Part shown: in pieces, positions 29,201-37,719 of the stretch
How the letters are laid out: each line of letters starts with the position of its first letter
Position numbering within the stretch: position 1 is the stretch's first letter
DNA from: TMED23 sp964639965
GTDB taxonomy: Bacteria > Pseudomonadota > Alphaproteobacteria > Rhodospirillales > UBA2165
Assembly: GCA_964639965.1 (NCBI GenBank)
Contig: CAZXGI010000012.1
Coordinates: 1-50,775, forward strand
DNA length: 50,775 bases
Reading direction: 5' to 3'
The notes under the pieces: generated by a model
What the model was told of the DNA's origin: nothing
Database searches by the model: none
The model's input: only the letters and a program-made list of their open reading frames with translations
Translations under genes and position numbers: made by a program

Positions 29201-30458
29201 CCAGATTTCGTGTTTCAGTACTAATAGCAGAGACGATTGTTGATGTTTTTGCAGTAGCCTTTTCTATTGCATCAGTGAGGTTCTCAGCCTGATTTGTCAA
29301 CTGAACAGCCACCTGGTCAGATTGCACAACCATTTGATCGGATCGAAGAGTTAATTCTTGGGTAAATTCTCTTAAATTCTCAGTCGTCGAAGCGATCCGT
29401 TGAGCGGCCAATTCAGTCGCTCCTGAGAGCGCTTCTGTATTATTTGACAAGTCATTATTCATTTTTTCAACACGTTTTGTAGCCTCCGCCGATATTGTAG
29501 CCATATCTTCCGAACGTTCTCTATATAATTCCGCTGTATCTTGAGCTTTCTTAGACGATGCCTCTGCAACCCTTGTCAATTCTTCGCCACTTTTTTGTAA
29601 TGCACTTGTTATGTCTTCAGTTCGAGCGGCCGCTTTTTGCGAAACGTTTATTAAGTCAAGGCTTTGGTGGTGCAATACATTGCCGGCTTCTCGAGCGCGA
29701 GCAATTGCTTGGTCAGACGCGTTTACGAGGTCTTCGGCTTGTTGACGAAGTTTATTGCCTGCACTATCGGCTTTTGTTGATGCCTCCTCAGAAGCCACAG
29801 CGAGCGCTGCAGTTTGCCTCTTAATCAAATCTGTCGCATTACTGGCACGTAAACCCACTTCTTGTGAGGCATATGTCAAAGCCACGGTCTGAGCACGCAA
29901 GGCTTCTGTGATTTCTGTAACACGGCTCTCAGCATTGTCTGAGGGATAGGTAAGCTGTTGCAAATGCCATCGTAAAGCCTTCGATTCTATCTGATAAATT
30001 CTAGTTTTCTCAAAAAAAGCAACAACGATCCATATTAAAGCAACCGGGGTCACAATACCCGCGGCCAATCCCCCTAGTTCGTGAGGCAGCAATTGATAAA
30101 TATCTGCCATAGTTAAATTATCAAATAAAAAGTTAAGCGAAACCACAAGCCAGAATATGGTTACGATGGCAGCCGCTACTGTAAAAAGGCGATAGCGCGC
30201 GTAAAATGGTGCCTCAAACTCAGGAGCATTAATCTCTTCAAAAGAATACGGGTCGCTGTGATCTGACCAATCTGGGGTCTCTCGACCATCAGACAAATCT
30301 ACCTCTGCCGGTTCGTGATTGTCACTGTCTGCGTCATGAACAACTTCGATAGTTGTGTTCTCGTTACTCTCATTGTTTTGCTTGCTTGTTCTATCAGGCG
30401 CATTATTCACCATAGGTCCCTCCAAAATAGGTCCATCTGATTCTGTATGATCCGGCAT
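26193..30458 (-). CDS. Giant membrane-anchored coiled-coil rod protein with 25-residue repeats
   Basis: The 1421-residue protein is organised in four parts. Residues 1-85 are acidic and disordered. Two membrane helices lie at about 91-112 (LFTVAAAIVTIFWLVVS) and 129-149 (GGLAAGIVTPVALIWIVV). Residues 183-1278 form an uninterrupted repeat rod of 44 units. A non-repeat domain occupies 1279-1421 (blocks ITEEDWKRYSRGD, SIFLRKIL, FRNYVTRYLAQFDEL). Both helices near the N-terminus and a short lumenal loop place the rod in the cytoplasm. The repeat is Ala/Ser/Thr-rich with acidic and basic positions, so automatic searches may label it apolipoprotein-like or chemoreceptor-like. There is no chemoreceptor hairpin tip and no ATPase motif. 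The layout (short N-terminus, two helices, long coiled coil) recalls the polarity factor TipN of Caulobacter, but homology is unproven. A structural scaffold is my best inference. Confidence 0.85.
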   Translation of the reverse strand: MPDHTESDGPILEGPMVNNAPDRTSKQNNESNENTTIEVVHDADSDNHEPAEVDLSDGRETPDWSDHSDPYSFEEINAPEFEAPFYARYRLFTVAAAIVTIFWLVVSLNFLFDNLTMADIYQLLPHELGGLAAGIVTPVALIWIVVAFFEKTRIYQIESKALRWHLQQLTYPSDNAESRVTEITEALRAQTVALTYASQEVGLRASNATDLIKRQTAALAVASEEASTKADSAGNKLRQQAEDLVNASDQAIARAREAGNVLHHQSLDLINVSQKAAARTEDITSALQKSGEELTRVAEASSKKAQDTAELYRERSEDMATISAEATKRVEKMNNDLSNNTEALSGATELAAQRIASTTENLREFTQELTLRSDQMVVQSDQVAVQLTNQAENLTDAIEKATAKTSTIVSAISTETRNLGARTDGIMTQVKEAGEVIKEDTKDLLAATGSVAERIDEITDKYRQHIEKLEETTDDASNRTIAVSSKIEGVRNALEKTIDDTSAKIDEVAAMLSVKSEEISSSSEKAVGDIAEVGDELQKKSDHMVKLNDLVILRMGNTSDALRKRTAELLEASKEANINIEATADQLNQARLELKEVSNSSVGNVDRVAAALRRDLQELLQVAESVGSVNNEYSDRLSKLTAESESATSNLQKLGEKVEDEIREIAAASDTAGANIAEISDTLLEQTKQLNEASVIAVGKVGEVGEALREGGENLGTVSNKTTDRLRSIGFVIGRRTAELSNAANDATEKVTNVAEILKQNAMSLTESSEKAVSDIDTAGETMAYRSSEVAGSADKAARLIGLVTDALRQQSRDLSRTTDNAADQIENVGEKLHQRSRELTNITDDAVMRMDETWETLEDRADKMRVLSGDLIGQISEAATALHDRSRELASASENAVSDVGSVGDTLLRQSREAATAADEAASRLTNIAEDLNSNFGDIKGNSEDTEERLNRLGANFRQRAEEFAQSAIESNAHVQAFADTLQERSSQISGVSDEASAKVDAVGGALQERSREVALAVDRAAKLLSAVTSGLQRHSDEIHTASDRAVEKTEGVNEFLKSGAEELSKLSEQSVARLEDTSNAVRQRLDDLTLSSDRAISKLGGVADMMEVRANQVADTARLATDATKSAHEAMKETANATGTAADNNLDKLKSISDALNKQTKDVSDASYRLSQNMGGAGAGLRKQLEDLTKTFNEALNGINVVGETVTRRAGEASAASNRAVENMEAWGETIKKGTDNLTAASGKLANDAKDVADTVARQTEDLSQTSKQAMEITDALKQLVTKSGHEDFLSRMALVSEGLESIAIDINRIMETRITEEDWKRYSRGDNSIFLRKILGMRNKARLAKISQLYRDNSNFRNYVTRYLAQFDELIESARRSGQEGVLGASFMTSDAGKVYMILQSALAREFGGAKSVPDSSI
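26625..29912 (-). repeat. Tandem 75-base coding repeat: 44 units of a 25-residue coiled-coil motif
   Basis: Reading residues 183-1278 of the rod protein in blocks of 25 keeps register throughout: 43 units of 25 and one of 21 residues (unit 19). The sum, 1096, plus the 182 preceding and 143 following residues accounts exactly for 1421. Recurrent positions are V/A/I/T at 1, D/E at 3, Leu at 5, R/Q at 6-8, S/T at 9, D/E at 11, Leu/hydrophobic at 12, A/S at 15-16, D/E at 17, Ala at 19, K/R at 22 and I/V/L at 23. Units are diverged at DNA level, so this is an old protein repeat, not a recent expansion. 25 equals 7+7+11, a heptad-heptad-hendecad pattern. Confidence 0.92.
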
Positions 30459-30676
30459 TAAACCCAGACTGATATTACACTAACATAATATCATAATTCT
30501 CCACAATTAAACTATTAAACGAATTTTGTGCTAATTCGTTGATGATAAGCGAACCAATTATGAATAAGAGATGTATTTAATATTTGTAAATAATTAAAAG
30601 CTCTTTATCAAAATGTTTTTGCATGCTGAAATAACACTATTTTAAATAAACTCGAAATCAATAAAAGGATCTAATT

Positions 30677-30991
30677 ATGGATGATCAAATGAAAACTGAC
30701 CTTGAAGCTGCAGCCTTTAGGGGACTTGTAGCTCATCTTCAAAAACGTACAGATGCACAAAACATAGATATCATGAACCTAGCTGGCTTTTGTAGAAATT
30801 GTTTATCCAAGTGGTACTTGGCTGCAGCCAAAGAACGAAATGTCGATATCAATATGGATCAAGCTCGCGAAATCATATATGGTATGCCATATAATGAATG
30901 GAAGGAAAAATATCAAACGGGGTCAACGTCAGAACAACAAGAAAAATACGAGAAAACCAAGCCACTACATGCGAAAATCCCCGGATTTTAA
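30677..30991 (+). CDS. DUF1244 family protein
   Basis: The 104-residue soluble protein matches the DUF1244 family, small conserved proteins of alpha- and gammaproteobacteria. Seen: AAAFRGLVAHLQKRTDAQNIDIMNLAGFCRNCLSKWYL, followed by the MPYNEWKEKYQ segment and a C-terminal PLHAKIPGF. The CRNC pair and downstream Trp are strongly conserved in the family. Its biochemical function is not established. A good Shine-Dalgarno (AAGGA) precedes the ATG. Its TAA stop shares the palindrome TTAA with the stop of the convergent MFS gene, a 4-base overlap. Confidence 0.88.
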   Translation: MDDQMKTDLEAAAFRGLVAHLQKRTDAQNIDIMNLAGFCRNCLSKWYLAAAKERNVDINMDQAREIIYGMPYNEWKEKYQTGSTSEQQEKYEKTKPLHAKIPGF

Positions 30992-32403
30992 TGGTTTCCT
31001 GTTTCTTTTTCATAACAAATAATGAAAACAAATAACGAGGCAACTGTTAGTGCAGCTACAACAATAGTCGCAATATTAATAAAATCAACGGCCCTTGAAA
31101 CAGTTACAACGGAAGCCCCTTCGGTTAGCCCTGCCATATTAGCTATCAAACCTACCAAAGCCGAGCCGAATGCTAATCCCATATTTCGGATTGTCTGAAT
31201 AGACGATGCCACCAAAGTACCCTCACCTTCCTCTGCACAATCCATTGATAAAGCCATAACGTGGATATTCGAAATCCCAATCCCAGAACCAATTAAACCA
31301 AACGAAAAAATAATTAAGATTATTGGTCCATTGACAGCAAATATCGACAAGCCAATTGCCCCAAGAACCATCAAGATCCCGCCCAATATTATAGCAATTT
31401 TTGCTCTAAATCCCTCCAGGGAGGCGCTCGCTATAGCGGTAATCGTCCAAGCAAATGATAGAGCAGCGCTAATATAAGCCGCATTGAGTGGCGTCTGCTG
31501 ATGAAGCATTTGAAGGTACAAAGTGGAATACATCAGTGCAAAAATAAATGTGCAGGTAAAAAGTATGGCGAACCAATATGAAGACCCAATGGCGGTGTTT
31601 GGTATTAAGGTCTTTTTCGGAAACATTCTATTAGTCGAAAATGCATCCCGTCGTAATGCAAAGGAAATCATGGCGATTGAAGCAAAAATCAAAATAAATC
31701 TATAGCCATTTACGTTGGTTTGCGAGGTTAATCCAATACTTAATATCCCAAAGGCAAATAAAGAAAGTCTAGTTATGGGAAATTTTTCGACTTTATCTCC
31801 CTTCCCTATATTTTCAATATAATACCATACTAAAATACAAAAAATTAAAGTAATAGGCACAAGAACCAAGAAAGCAAAACGCCAGGAACCTGCCTCAGCA
31901 AAAATACCACCAAAAGCCGGCCCGATGACCGTCGCCAATCCCCAAGTAGTTGAAATAACTGATAAAATCCGCGTGCGAAGATTTGAAGGATAAATTGTAC
32001 CAACCACACCAAATGATTGGGAGATAATTAATCCTCCCCCTAAACCTTGAATTAAACGCCAGAAAATCAAAGTTTCCATATTCGGAGCGAAAGCAGCTCC
32101 AAGATTCCCAATTAGGAACGTTATTCCCGCCAATATAAAACCATCTCTTTGTCCAAATTTGACTCTTATGGGTTCAGCACTGGCTGCCCCCACAATCCCC
32201 CCAACAGTAAAAATCATGATCGGCCATGCGTAGAGTTCTGTACCTCCAATATCCTCTACGACAGTTGGCATGATTGTCATTATTATGAAAGTATTGATGG
32301 CGTAGAGAAGGATCCCAAAATTTATTATGATAGAAGGAAGCAGTAATTCACCTAAAAAAAGGCTTTTCCAGTTTGAATTTACATTATTGGGTTCATCGTC
32401 CAT
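30988..32403 (-). CDS. MFS transporter (EmrB/QacA-like drug:proton antiporter type)
   Basis: The 471-residue polytopic protein has twelve or more hydrophobic segments. Family signatures are VKFGQRDGFILAG (motif A loop), WRLIQGLGGGLIISQSFGVVGTIY (motif B), and WGLATVIGPAFGGIFAEAGSWRFAFLV (motif C, typical of antiporters). It most likely exports a small molecule or drug using the proton gradient. No dedicated regulator is adjacent. It converges on DUF1244 and sits about 130 bases from a divergent YjbR-like gene. The substrate cannot be read from sequence. Confidence 0.87.
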   Translation of the reverse strand: MDDEPNNVNSNWKSLFLGELLLPSIIINFGILLYAINTFIIMTIMPTVVEDIGGTELYAWPIMIFTVGGIVGAASAEPIRVKFGQRDGFILAGITFLIGNLGAAFAPNMETLIFWRLIQGLGGGLIISQSFGVVGTIYPSNLRTRILSVISTTWGLATVIGPAFGGIFAEAGSWRFAFLVLVPITLIFCILVWYYIENIGKGDKVEKFPITRLSLFAFGILSIGLTSQTNVNGYRFILIFASIAMISFALRRDAFSTNRMFPKKTLIPNTAIGSSYWFAILFTCTFIFALMYSTLYLQMLHQQTPLNAAYISAALSFAWTITAIASASLEGFRAKIAIILGGILMVLGAIGLSIFAVNGPIILIIFSFGLIGSGIGISNIHVMALSMDCAEEGEGTLVASSIQTIRNMGLAFGSALVGLIANMAGLTEGASVVTVSRAVDFINIATIVVAALTVASLFVFIICYEKETGNH

Positions 32404-32530
32404 ATGGGAAATTTACCTTGGATGTCTTCCGACAAATTTGATTTGAGCTCGTTTGTCTGAGAATTAGAGTTCTGATAGATTCCCTGACATAAGTCAAATC
32501 ATCTCCTTTAAAATTAATTTGGAATAGTTC

Positions 32531-32899
32531 TTGATAAATCTTGACGAATTTAATGAATTTTGCAAATCGCTTCCAGCAACAACATATGTTGTCCAGTGGA
32601 AGGGATCCCACGTTTGGAAAGTCGCTGATAAGATTTTTACCATTGGCCGTTGGGGAAATAGAAAACACTCCGGTATAACATTCAAAGTATCCAAAATTAC
32701 GTTTGAATGTTTAAAAAACGTACGGGGCTTTCGACCTGCTCCCTATCTTGCTTCACGAGGAATGCAGTGGTTGCAATATTACGGCGAAAAAGAACTTTCC
32801 AGTAATGACTTAAAAGCATATTTAAGTATATCTCACAAAATTGTTTCTCTTGGTCTGACAAAGAAAAAACAAAAAGAGCTAGGCCTTATCGGCAAATAA
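32531..32899 (+). CDS. MmcQ/YjbR family protein
   Basis: The 122-residue protein fits the YjbR/MmcQ (CyaY-like fold) family: LDEFNEFCKSLPATTYVVQWKGSHVWKVADKIFTIG at the start, and a C-terminal SRGMQWLQYYGEKELSSNDLKAYLSISHKIV. Members were called DNA-binding on fold grounds, but no function is established. The reading frame has a stop two codons before the TTG at 32531, and the next ATG would remove most of the domain. So the TTG start is well supported although its Shine-Dalgarno is weak. Cytoplasmic and monocistronic. Confidence 0.78.
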   Translation: MINLDEFNEFCKSLPATTYVVQWKGSHVWKVADKIFTIGRWGNRKHSGITFKVSKITFECLKNVRGFRPAPYLASRGMQWLQYYGEKELSSNDLKAYLSISHKIVSLGLTKKKQKELGLIGK

Positions 32900-33133
32900 A
32901 TACTGTTTCTAACTAGAATTATTTTTGATTCGGGACCTAGCCATATCATTAGGCTTTGAATTCATTAGCAAAGAATTCATCTAAACTCAAATAATTGCAA
33001 TCCTATAGAATTCAGATATATACTCTTTATCGGTTTGCTTATTGATTGACTTCGGATATTGCAAAAGAGCACATATTACAATAAACATGGTCTCACGATA
33101 ACAAGTAATTATAAGGCATAAAGGGTCTAATCA

Positions 33134-34201
33134 ATGAAGCCCAATATTGATGATGCAAAGTCAATCACTAATGAGCGCAAGAATTATTATAAAAAACTCA
33201 GGGGTAACAGTTGCGCACCATTATGGGAAAACCTAGCCCATCTTGTTACGCCCGAGCCAGTAATTACTGCTGTTCCAAATCTTTGGGACTATTCTGAAAT
33301 TAGAGAAGATTTGTTGCATTCGGCAACTCTGATTTCGGCTGAGGAAGCTGAGAGAAGGGTCTTAATGCTTGAAAACCCTGCCTTAGAGGGGAAGGCTCGA
33401 ATTGCTGAGAGCATGTATGCTGGATTGCAATTAATCATGCCGGGTGAAATAGCTCGTGCGCATCGACATTCACCGGCAGCTTTACGATTTATAGTTGAGG
33501 GGTCTGGAGGTTATACGGCAGTCAATGGCGAAAAAACATATATGGAACCAGGAGACTTCATAATTACTCCTTCGATGGCTTGGCATGATCACGGCAATGA
33601 GGGGGATAGTCCCGTCGTCTGGATGGACGGCCTAGATTTGCCTCTCGTTCGACATCTCGGCGCCATGTTCATGGAGCATTATTCGGATGAACAATTTCCA
33701 GAAGGTCAACCGCATGGAGATAGTTTGAACCGTTATGGTAGCAACATGAGGCCGGTAGGTGAAGAACCAGACCGACTAGACTCACCCATTTTTAGCTATC
33801 CTTATTCTAAATCTCGTGAAACCCTTGAGAATCTTAGAAAGACAACCGATTGGGATCCCTATCACGGCCTCAAACTCGAATACATAGACCCAATGAGCGG
33901 GGGTTCTGCCATGTCTACGATCTCTACTTTCCTTCAGTTATTGCCAAAAGGATTTAAAACTGAAACATACCAAACTACTGAGAACTCAACTTATTCTGTT
34001 ATCGAGGGTTCAGGCCGTGTAATTGTTGGCAAGGATGATGAAGCAAAAATAATTGAATGGGAAAATAAGGATATATTTGTGATCCCTTGTTGGTATCCTC
34101 ATAGAATGGAAGCAGACGAAGATTCAGTCATTTTCAGTTTTTCTGATAAAGTTGTTCAAACAAAATTAGGATTACATCGAGAGAAGCGCGGCAACGCATA
34201 A
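33134..34201 (+). CDS. Gentisate 1,2-dioxygenase-like bicupin ring-cleavage enzyme
   Basis: The 355-residue bicupin has the length of gentisate and 1-hydroxy-2-naphthoate dioxygenases. The first cupin contains the Fe(II) ligands His110 and His112 (ARAHRHSPAALRFIVEG) and His151 (MAWHDHGNE). The second, near 275-345, is degenerate at the metal site (YQTTENSTYSVIEGSGRV), as usual in this family. It would open a hydroxylated aromatic ring between adjacent carboxyl and hydroxyl carbons using O2. It heads a plus-strand run with a sulfatase, a TRAP transporter and a channel. A FAH-type enzyme that could hydrolyse the ring-cleavage product lies at 14021. Gentisate itself as substrate is likely but not certain. 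Confidence 0.85.
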   Translation: MKPNIDDAKSITNERKNYYKKLRGNSCAPLWENLAHLVTPEPVITAVPNLWDYSEIREDLLHSATLISAEEAERRVLMLENPALEGKARIAESMYAGLQLIMPGEIARAHRHSPAALRFIVEGSGGYTAVNGEKTYMEPGDFIITPSMAWHDHGNEGDSPVVWMDGLDLPLVRHLGAMFMEHYSDEQFPEGQPHGDSLNRYGSNMRPVGEEPDRLDSPIFSYPYSKSRETLENLRKTTDWDPYHGLKLEYIDPMSGGSAMSTISTFLQLLPKGFKTETYQTTENSTYSVIEGSGRVIVGKDDEAKIIEWENKDIFVIPCWYPHRMEADEDSVIFSFSDKVVQTKLGLHREKRGNA

Positions 34202-34308
34202 TTTTCTTTACAATTCCAAAATAAAATAACAAATTTCTCAGCATCACAATATATGGGTGCTAATCAAAAAAATATTAAATCCGATTGATTGGAAGGTATA
34301 TCTAGTAA

Positions 34309-35898
34309 ATGTCCAAAGTAAAAAATATACTTTTCATTATGTGTGACCAACTGCGCGCAGATTATCTCTCCTGTGCGGGGCACCCGCGACTTAAAACTCC
34401 CAATATTGATGGTTTAGCTGAAAAAGGTGTTTTGTTTCCTAAAGCCTATTGCCAGGCGCCGATTTGCGGTGGCTCACGTATGAGCTTTTATACAGGCCGT
34501 TATTGTTTCACGCATGGAGCCACTTGGAACGGTGTCCCACTTAATCTGGGCGAACAAACAATTGGAGACTATTTAAGAGCATTAAATTACCGAGTTGCGT
34601 TGGTTGGCAAAACGCACATGATAGGAGACATAGCGGCGATGGAAAGGCTTGGAATCGACCCACATTCTCCTTATGGAGTATTTGCTAGCGAATGTGGTTT
34701 CGAACCCTATGAGCGTGATGACGGCCTATGGGGGAATGATGACTTTGCACCGGATAACCTAGCCTATAACAATTACTTAAACGCCCACGGCTATGATGGT
34801 AAGAATCCCTGGCATGATTTTGCTAACTCCCACGAAGGTCCTAATGGAGAAATACTCTCAGGATGGCATATCCGAAATAACCACCTTCCGGCTCGCGTGA
34901 AGGAAGAACACTCCGAAACAGCCTATATGACAAATCGCGCAATGGATTTTATCAAAGAATCCGGTGACGGCCCATGGTGCTTACATTTAAGCTACATCAA
35001 ACCCCACTGGCCATATGTAGCGCCCGCTCCATATCACAATATGTATGGCCACAATGATATGATCCCAATAAACCGTCATCCTAGCGAAAAAGAAAACGCG
35101 CATCCTGTGCTAAAATTTTTTATGTCTAAAACAGATAGTGAAACATTCTCACGCAACGAAACACGCAATAATGTTATACCCGCCTATATGGGTTTAATAA
35201 AACAAATAGATGATCATTTGGGTCGTTTGTTTAAATTCATGAAAGATGCTGGGAGAATGGATGACACTATGATTGTATTTACTTCGGATCATGGAGATTA
35301 TTTGGGCGATCATTACATGGCCGAAAAAGATCTTTTCCATGAAGAAAGCGTTCGAATACCAATGATCGTATATAATCCCGATGAAGCGGCTAATTCAACA
35401 CGAGGGGCAGTTAACGAGTACTTTATTGAATCTATTGATCTGGCTCCAACATTTATAGAAGCTGCTGGAGGTCAAGTTCCCGAACATATACTAGAGGGCC
35501 GATCCCTGTTACCACTTTTATATGGGGAAAAGCCAGAAAATTGGCGTAAATATGTTGTTTGCGAAGCAGAATATGCCGCCCGATTTGCTAATTGGGAATA
35601 CGACATTAAACCAAGTCAAGCTCGTGGCACAATGATCCGCACCGAGGATTGGAAGTACATTTATCATGAAGCGTTTAGGCCTGAATTGTTTGATCTAAAA
35701 AATGATCCGAACGAGCTAATGGATTTGGGCGCGGATAAATCATTTGAAAACATACGGAGTGAAATGAAGGATCATATGTTTGAGTTTTTACGCCAGCGAA
35801 AATTCCGCACGACATTTACTGATCAAGCAATGGAAATGCGTGCACGAAATTCTCTCAATCAAGAAATAAAAAAGCCCGTCTATATTGGAATCTGGTAA
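34309..35898 (+). CDS. Sulfatase/phosphonate monoester hydrolase superfamily enzyme with atypical CGGSR site
   Basis: The 529-residue alkaline-phosphatase-superfamily hydrolase carries the metal Asp in IMCDQLRADYL (Asp13), the nucleophile segment PICGGSRMSFYTGRY (Cys53-Arg57), and the late metal site FTSDHGDYLGDH. The C-terminal segment (RTEDWKYIYHE, ELFDLKNDPNELMDLG) is typical of sulfatases and PMHs. The usual formylglycine signature is C-x-P/A-x-R; here the third position is Gly55. No signal peptide is visible, so it is cytoplasmic, which favours the PMH/choline-sulfatase branch. It follows the cupin dioxygenase by 107 bases and precedes a TRAP operon, so it may release sulfate or phosphonate from an imported aromatic ester. 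The substrate is unknown. Confidence 0.85.
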   Translation: MSKVKNILFIMCDQLRADYLSCAGHPRLKTPNIDGLAEKGVLFPKAYCQAPICGGSRMSFYTGRYCFTHGATWNGVPLNLGEQTIGDYLRALNYRVALVGKTHMIGDIAAMERLGIDPHSPYGVFASECGFEPYERDDGLWGNDDFAPDNLAYNNYLNAHGYDGKNPWHDFANSHEGPNGEILSGWHIRNNHLPARVKEEHSETAYMTNRAMDFIKESGDGPWCLHLSYIKPHWPYVAPAPYHNMYGHNDMIPINRHPSEKENAHPVLKFFMSKTDSETFSRNETRNNVIPAYMGLIKQIDDHLGRLFKFMKDAGRMDDTMIVFTSDHGDYLGDHYMAEKDLFHEESVRIPMIVYNPDEAANSTRGAVNEYFIESIDLAPTFIEAAGGQVPEHILEGRSLLPLLYGEKPENWRKYVVCEAEYAARFANWEYDIKPSQARGTMIRTEDWKYIYHEAFRPELFDLKNDPNELMDLGADKSFENIRSEMKDHMFEFLRQRKFRTTFTDQAMEMRARNSLNQEIKKPVYIGIW

Positions 35899-36122
35899 AA
35901 CAATACTGGTCAATTATTTAATAACTAATCGGTAAAAGTAAAACCTGCTATATATTTGAAATAGAACTGTTTTGTATGCCAAAATAATATTGGTCAAAAA
36001 CTTGATTAACATGTCAATTTATCTATGATACCGCGCTGTAAATAGGACCTTATAAAAAAATTATTACGTAAAAAAGATAACCAGCAATAACGCTGGCAGA
36101 AGCAATCTAACAGGAGAAGAAA

Positions 36123-37139
36123 ATGAAACATTTAACAACGGGAATATTATTGACAGGAGCTGTACTTTTCAGTAGCCCAATAAATAGTAAGCCAGCATCG
36201 GCTGCGGACGTAAGTCTCCAGTTTACTAATTGGCTACCCCCTTTCCACCATTGGACAAAAACTTTTCGTCGATTTGCAGATTCAATTGAAAAACAATCTG
36301 GCGGTAAAATTAAGATTACTGTGACCAAAAACTCACCTGCAAAACCACCTGGACAATATGACCTTGCTAAAAATGGTATACGCGACGTGGTAATGGGCGT
36401 CTCTGGTTATACGCCGGGTCGTCATCAAATTTTCCGTATGGCTGAGGTCCCTTTTGCAACCCCTAATTCTGAAGCCGGAAGCCCTGGTCTCCATAAATGG
36501 TACACCAAGCATGGTTTCGACAAGAAAGAATTTAAAGGAACAAAATTAATCTCAGCGTTCGTGCACGGACCCGGACTTTTACACAGTAAGAAAGAAATTA
36601 AATCTCTTGCCGATATCAAGGGTGTAAAGATCCGCGTTGGCGGCGGGGGCGTCCTTATAGCCAAAAGCCTAGGAGCAGTGCCAGTTGCAATGTCTGCAAC
36701 AAAAGCCCACGAAAGTCTACAAAGAGGTACCACCGACGCGGCCTTCTTTCCTTATGAAGCAGTGAAAGGGTTTAAGCTGGCAAAACTCGTCAAGTATCAT
36801 CTCGAAGTCCCAGGTGGCCTTTATACAACGTCGTTTTATATTGCTATGAATAAGAAAAAATGGGATGGACTTCCTGGCTGGGCCAAAGATGACTTCAACA
36901 AAGCAGGCGGAGCCACCGGCTCTAAATTAATTGGTCAAGGATGGGATGCTGCTGATAAGGTAGGCAAAAAGGCTGCCCAAGGTGCTGGAAATAAAATCCA
37001 GACTATTTCATCTGCAAACCAAAAAGCTTGGGCTAAAGCACTTAAAGCTGTTAAAGCCGGCTGGATAGCTAAAGCCAATAAAAAAGGTCTAAACGGTGAA
37101 GCTCTTTTGAGCGAATTGCTGTCAATGATGAAGGGCTAA
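36123..37139 (+). CDS. TRAP transporter substrate-binding protein (DctP type)
   Basis: The 338-residue periplasmic protein has a clear Sec signal, cleaved after about residue 28 (KPASA|ADVSL). It has the DctP fold marks: LPPFHHWTKTFRRFADSIEKQSGGKI near the start, the ligand-arginine block KGVKIRVGGGG, and TTDAAFFPYEAVKGFKL. It captures a solute, usually a carboxylate, and delivers it to the DctQM permease. A strong Shine-Dalgarno (CAGGAGAA) precedes the ATG. The permease genes follow within 10 bases. The ligand is probably an organic acid, perhaps aromatic given the flanking dioxygenase and sulfatase, but this is inference. Confidence 0.92.
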   Translation: MKHLTTGILLTGAVLFSSPINSKPASAADVSLQFTNWLPPFHHWTKTFRRFADSIEKQSGGKIKITVTKNSPAKPPGQYDLAKNGIRDVVMGVSGYTPGRHQIFRMAEVPFATPNSEAGSPGLHKWYTKHGFDKKEFKGTKLISAFVHGPGLLHSKKEIKSLADIKGVKIRVGGGGVLIAKSLGAVPVAMSATKAHESLQRGTTDAAFFPYEAVKGFKLAKLVKYHLEVPGGLYTTSFYIAMNKKKWDGLPGWAKDDFNKAGGATGSKLIGQGWDAADKVGKKAAQGAGNKIQTISSANQKAWAKALKAVKAGWIAKANKKGLNGEALLSELLSMMKG

Positions 37140-37148
37140 ATCTTCTAA

Positions 37149-37709
37149 ATGGCCACTCAAACAAATGGATTATTAAACAGCCTAAACGAGCGAGTCACAC
37201 TTTGGCTCGCTCGCATAGGTTCTGTTGGTCTTGCTGGCATGATGTTCCTGACCTTGTTTGATGTGATTGGCCGTGCTTTAAGCCATTGGGATTGTTGGTT
37301 CTGCCATCCCATTGCAGTTTCAGTAGAAGTTACCGAAATTATCATGGGTATGATGATATACCTAGGTATCGGATATACAACGTTTCTTCGTGGGCATATT
37401 CGCGTAGATATCCTTGTTATCAACTTATCCGCCAGAATACAGGCTATTTTAGATTTCATCACTGGTATCATTGCGCTCGTTATAACTTTGCTCATCAGTT
37501 GGCGCCTTTGGATTTATGCGAACTCCAGGTTAGTTAATGGTGATTTGACGCAAATTGGGGAAGTGCCTGTGTGGCCCTATGCCTTTATTATGGCATTTTC
37601 AAGTATGCTGATGGTGACCTCATTACTCCTATACATTTACACAACGGGACGCATGGCATTAGGAGTTGATACTGCTATTGCCCCGGACTCGGGTGCGTCA
37701 ACGGGATAA
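37149..37709 (+). CDS. TRAP transporter small permease (DctQ type)
   Basis: The 186-residue membrane protein has four hydrophobic helices, and the blocks FDVIGRALSHWDCWFCHPIAVSVEVTE and MMIYLGIGYTTFLRGHIRVDIL typical of DctQ. It links the binding protein to the large permease at the inner membrane. It starts ten bases after the binding-protein stop and ends eleven bases before the large permease start, so the three are one operon. Confidence 0.92.
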   Translation: MATQTNGLLNSLNERVTLWLARIGSVGLAGMMFLTLFDVIGRALSHWDCWFCHPIAVSVEVTEIIMGMMIYLGIGYTTFLRGHIRVDILVINLSARIQAILDFITGIIALVITLLISWRLWIYANSRLVNGDLTQIGEVPVWPYAFIMAFSSMLMVTSLLLYIYTTGRMALGVDTAIAPDSGASTG

Positions 37710-37719
37710 AGTCTGTGCC

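Noticed and set aside
26625..29912. 75-base periodicity as a CRISPR array or satellite DNA
   Set aside because: Units have diverged strongly at base level and have no constant repeat/variable spacer pattern. The period is conserved in protein, not in DNA.
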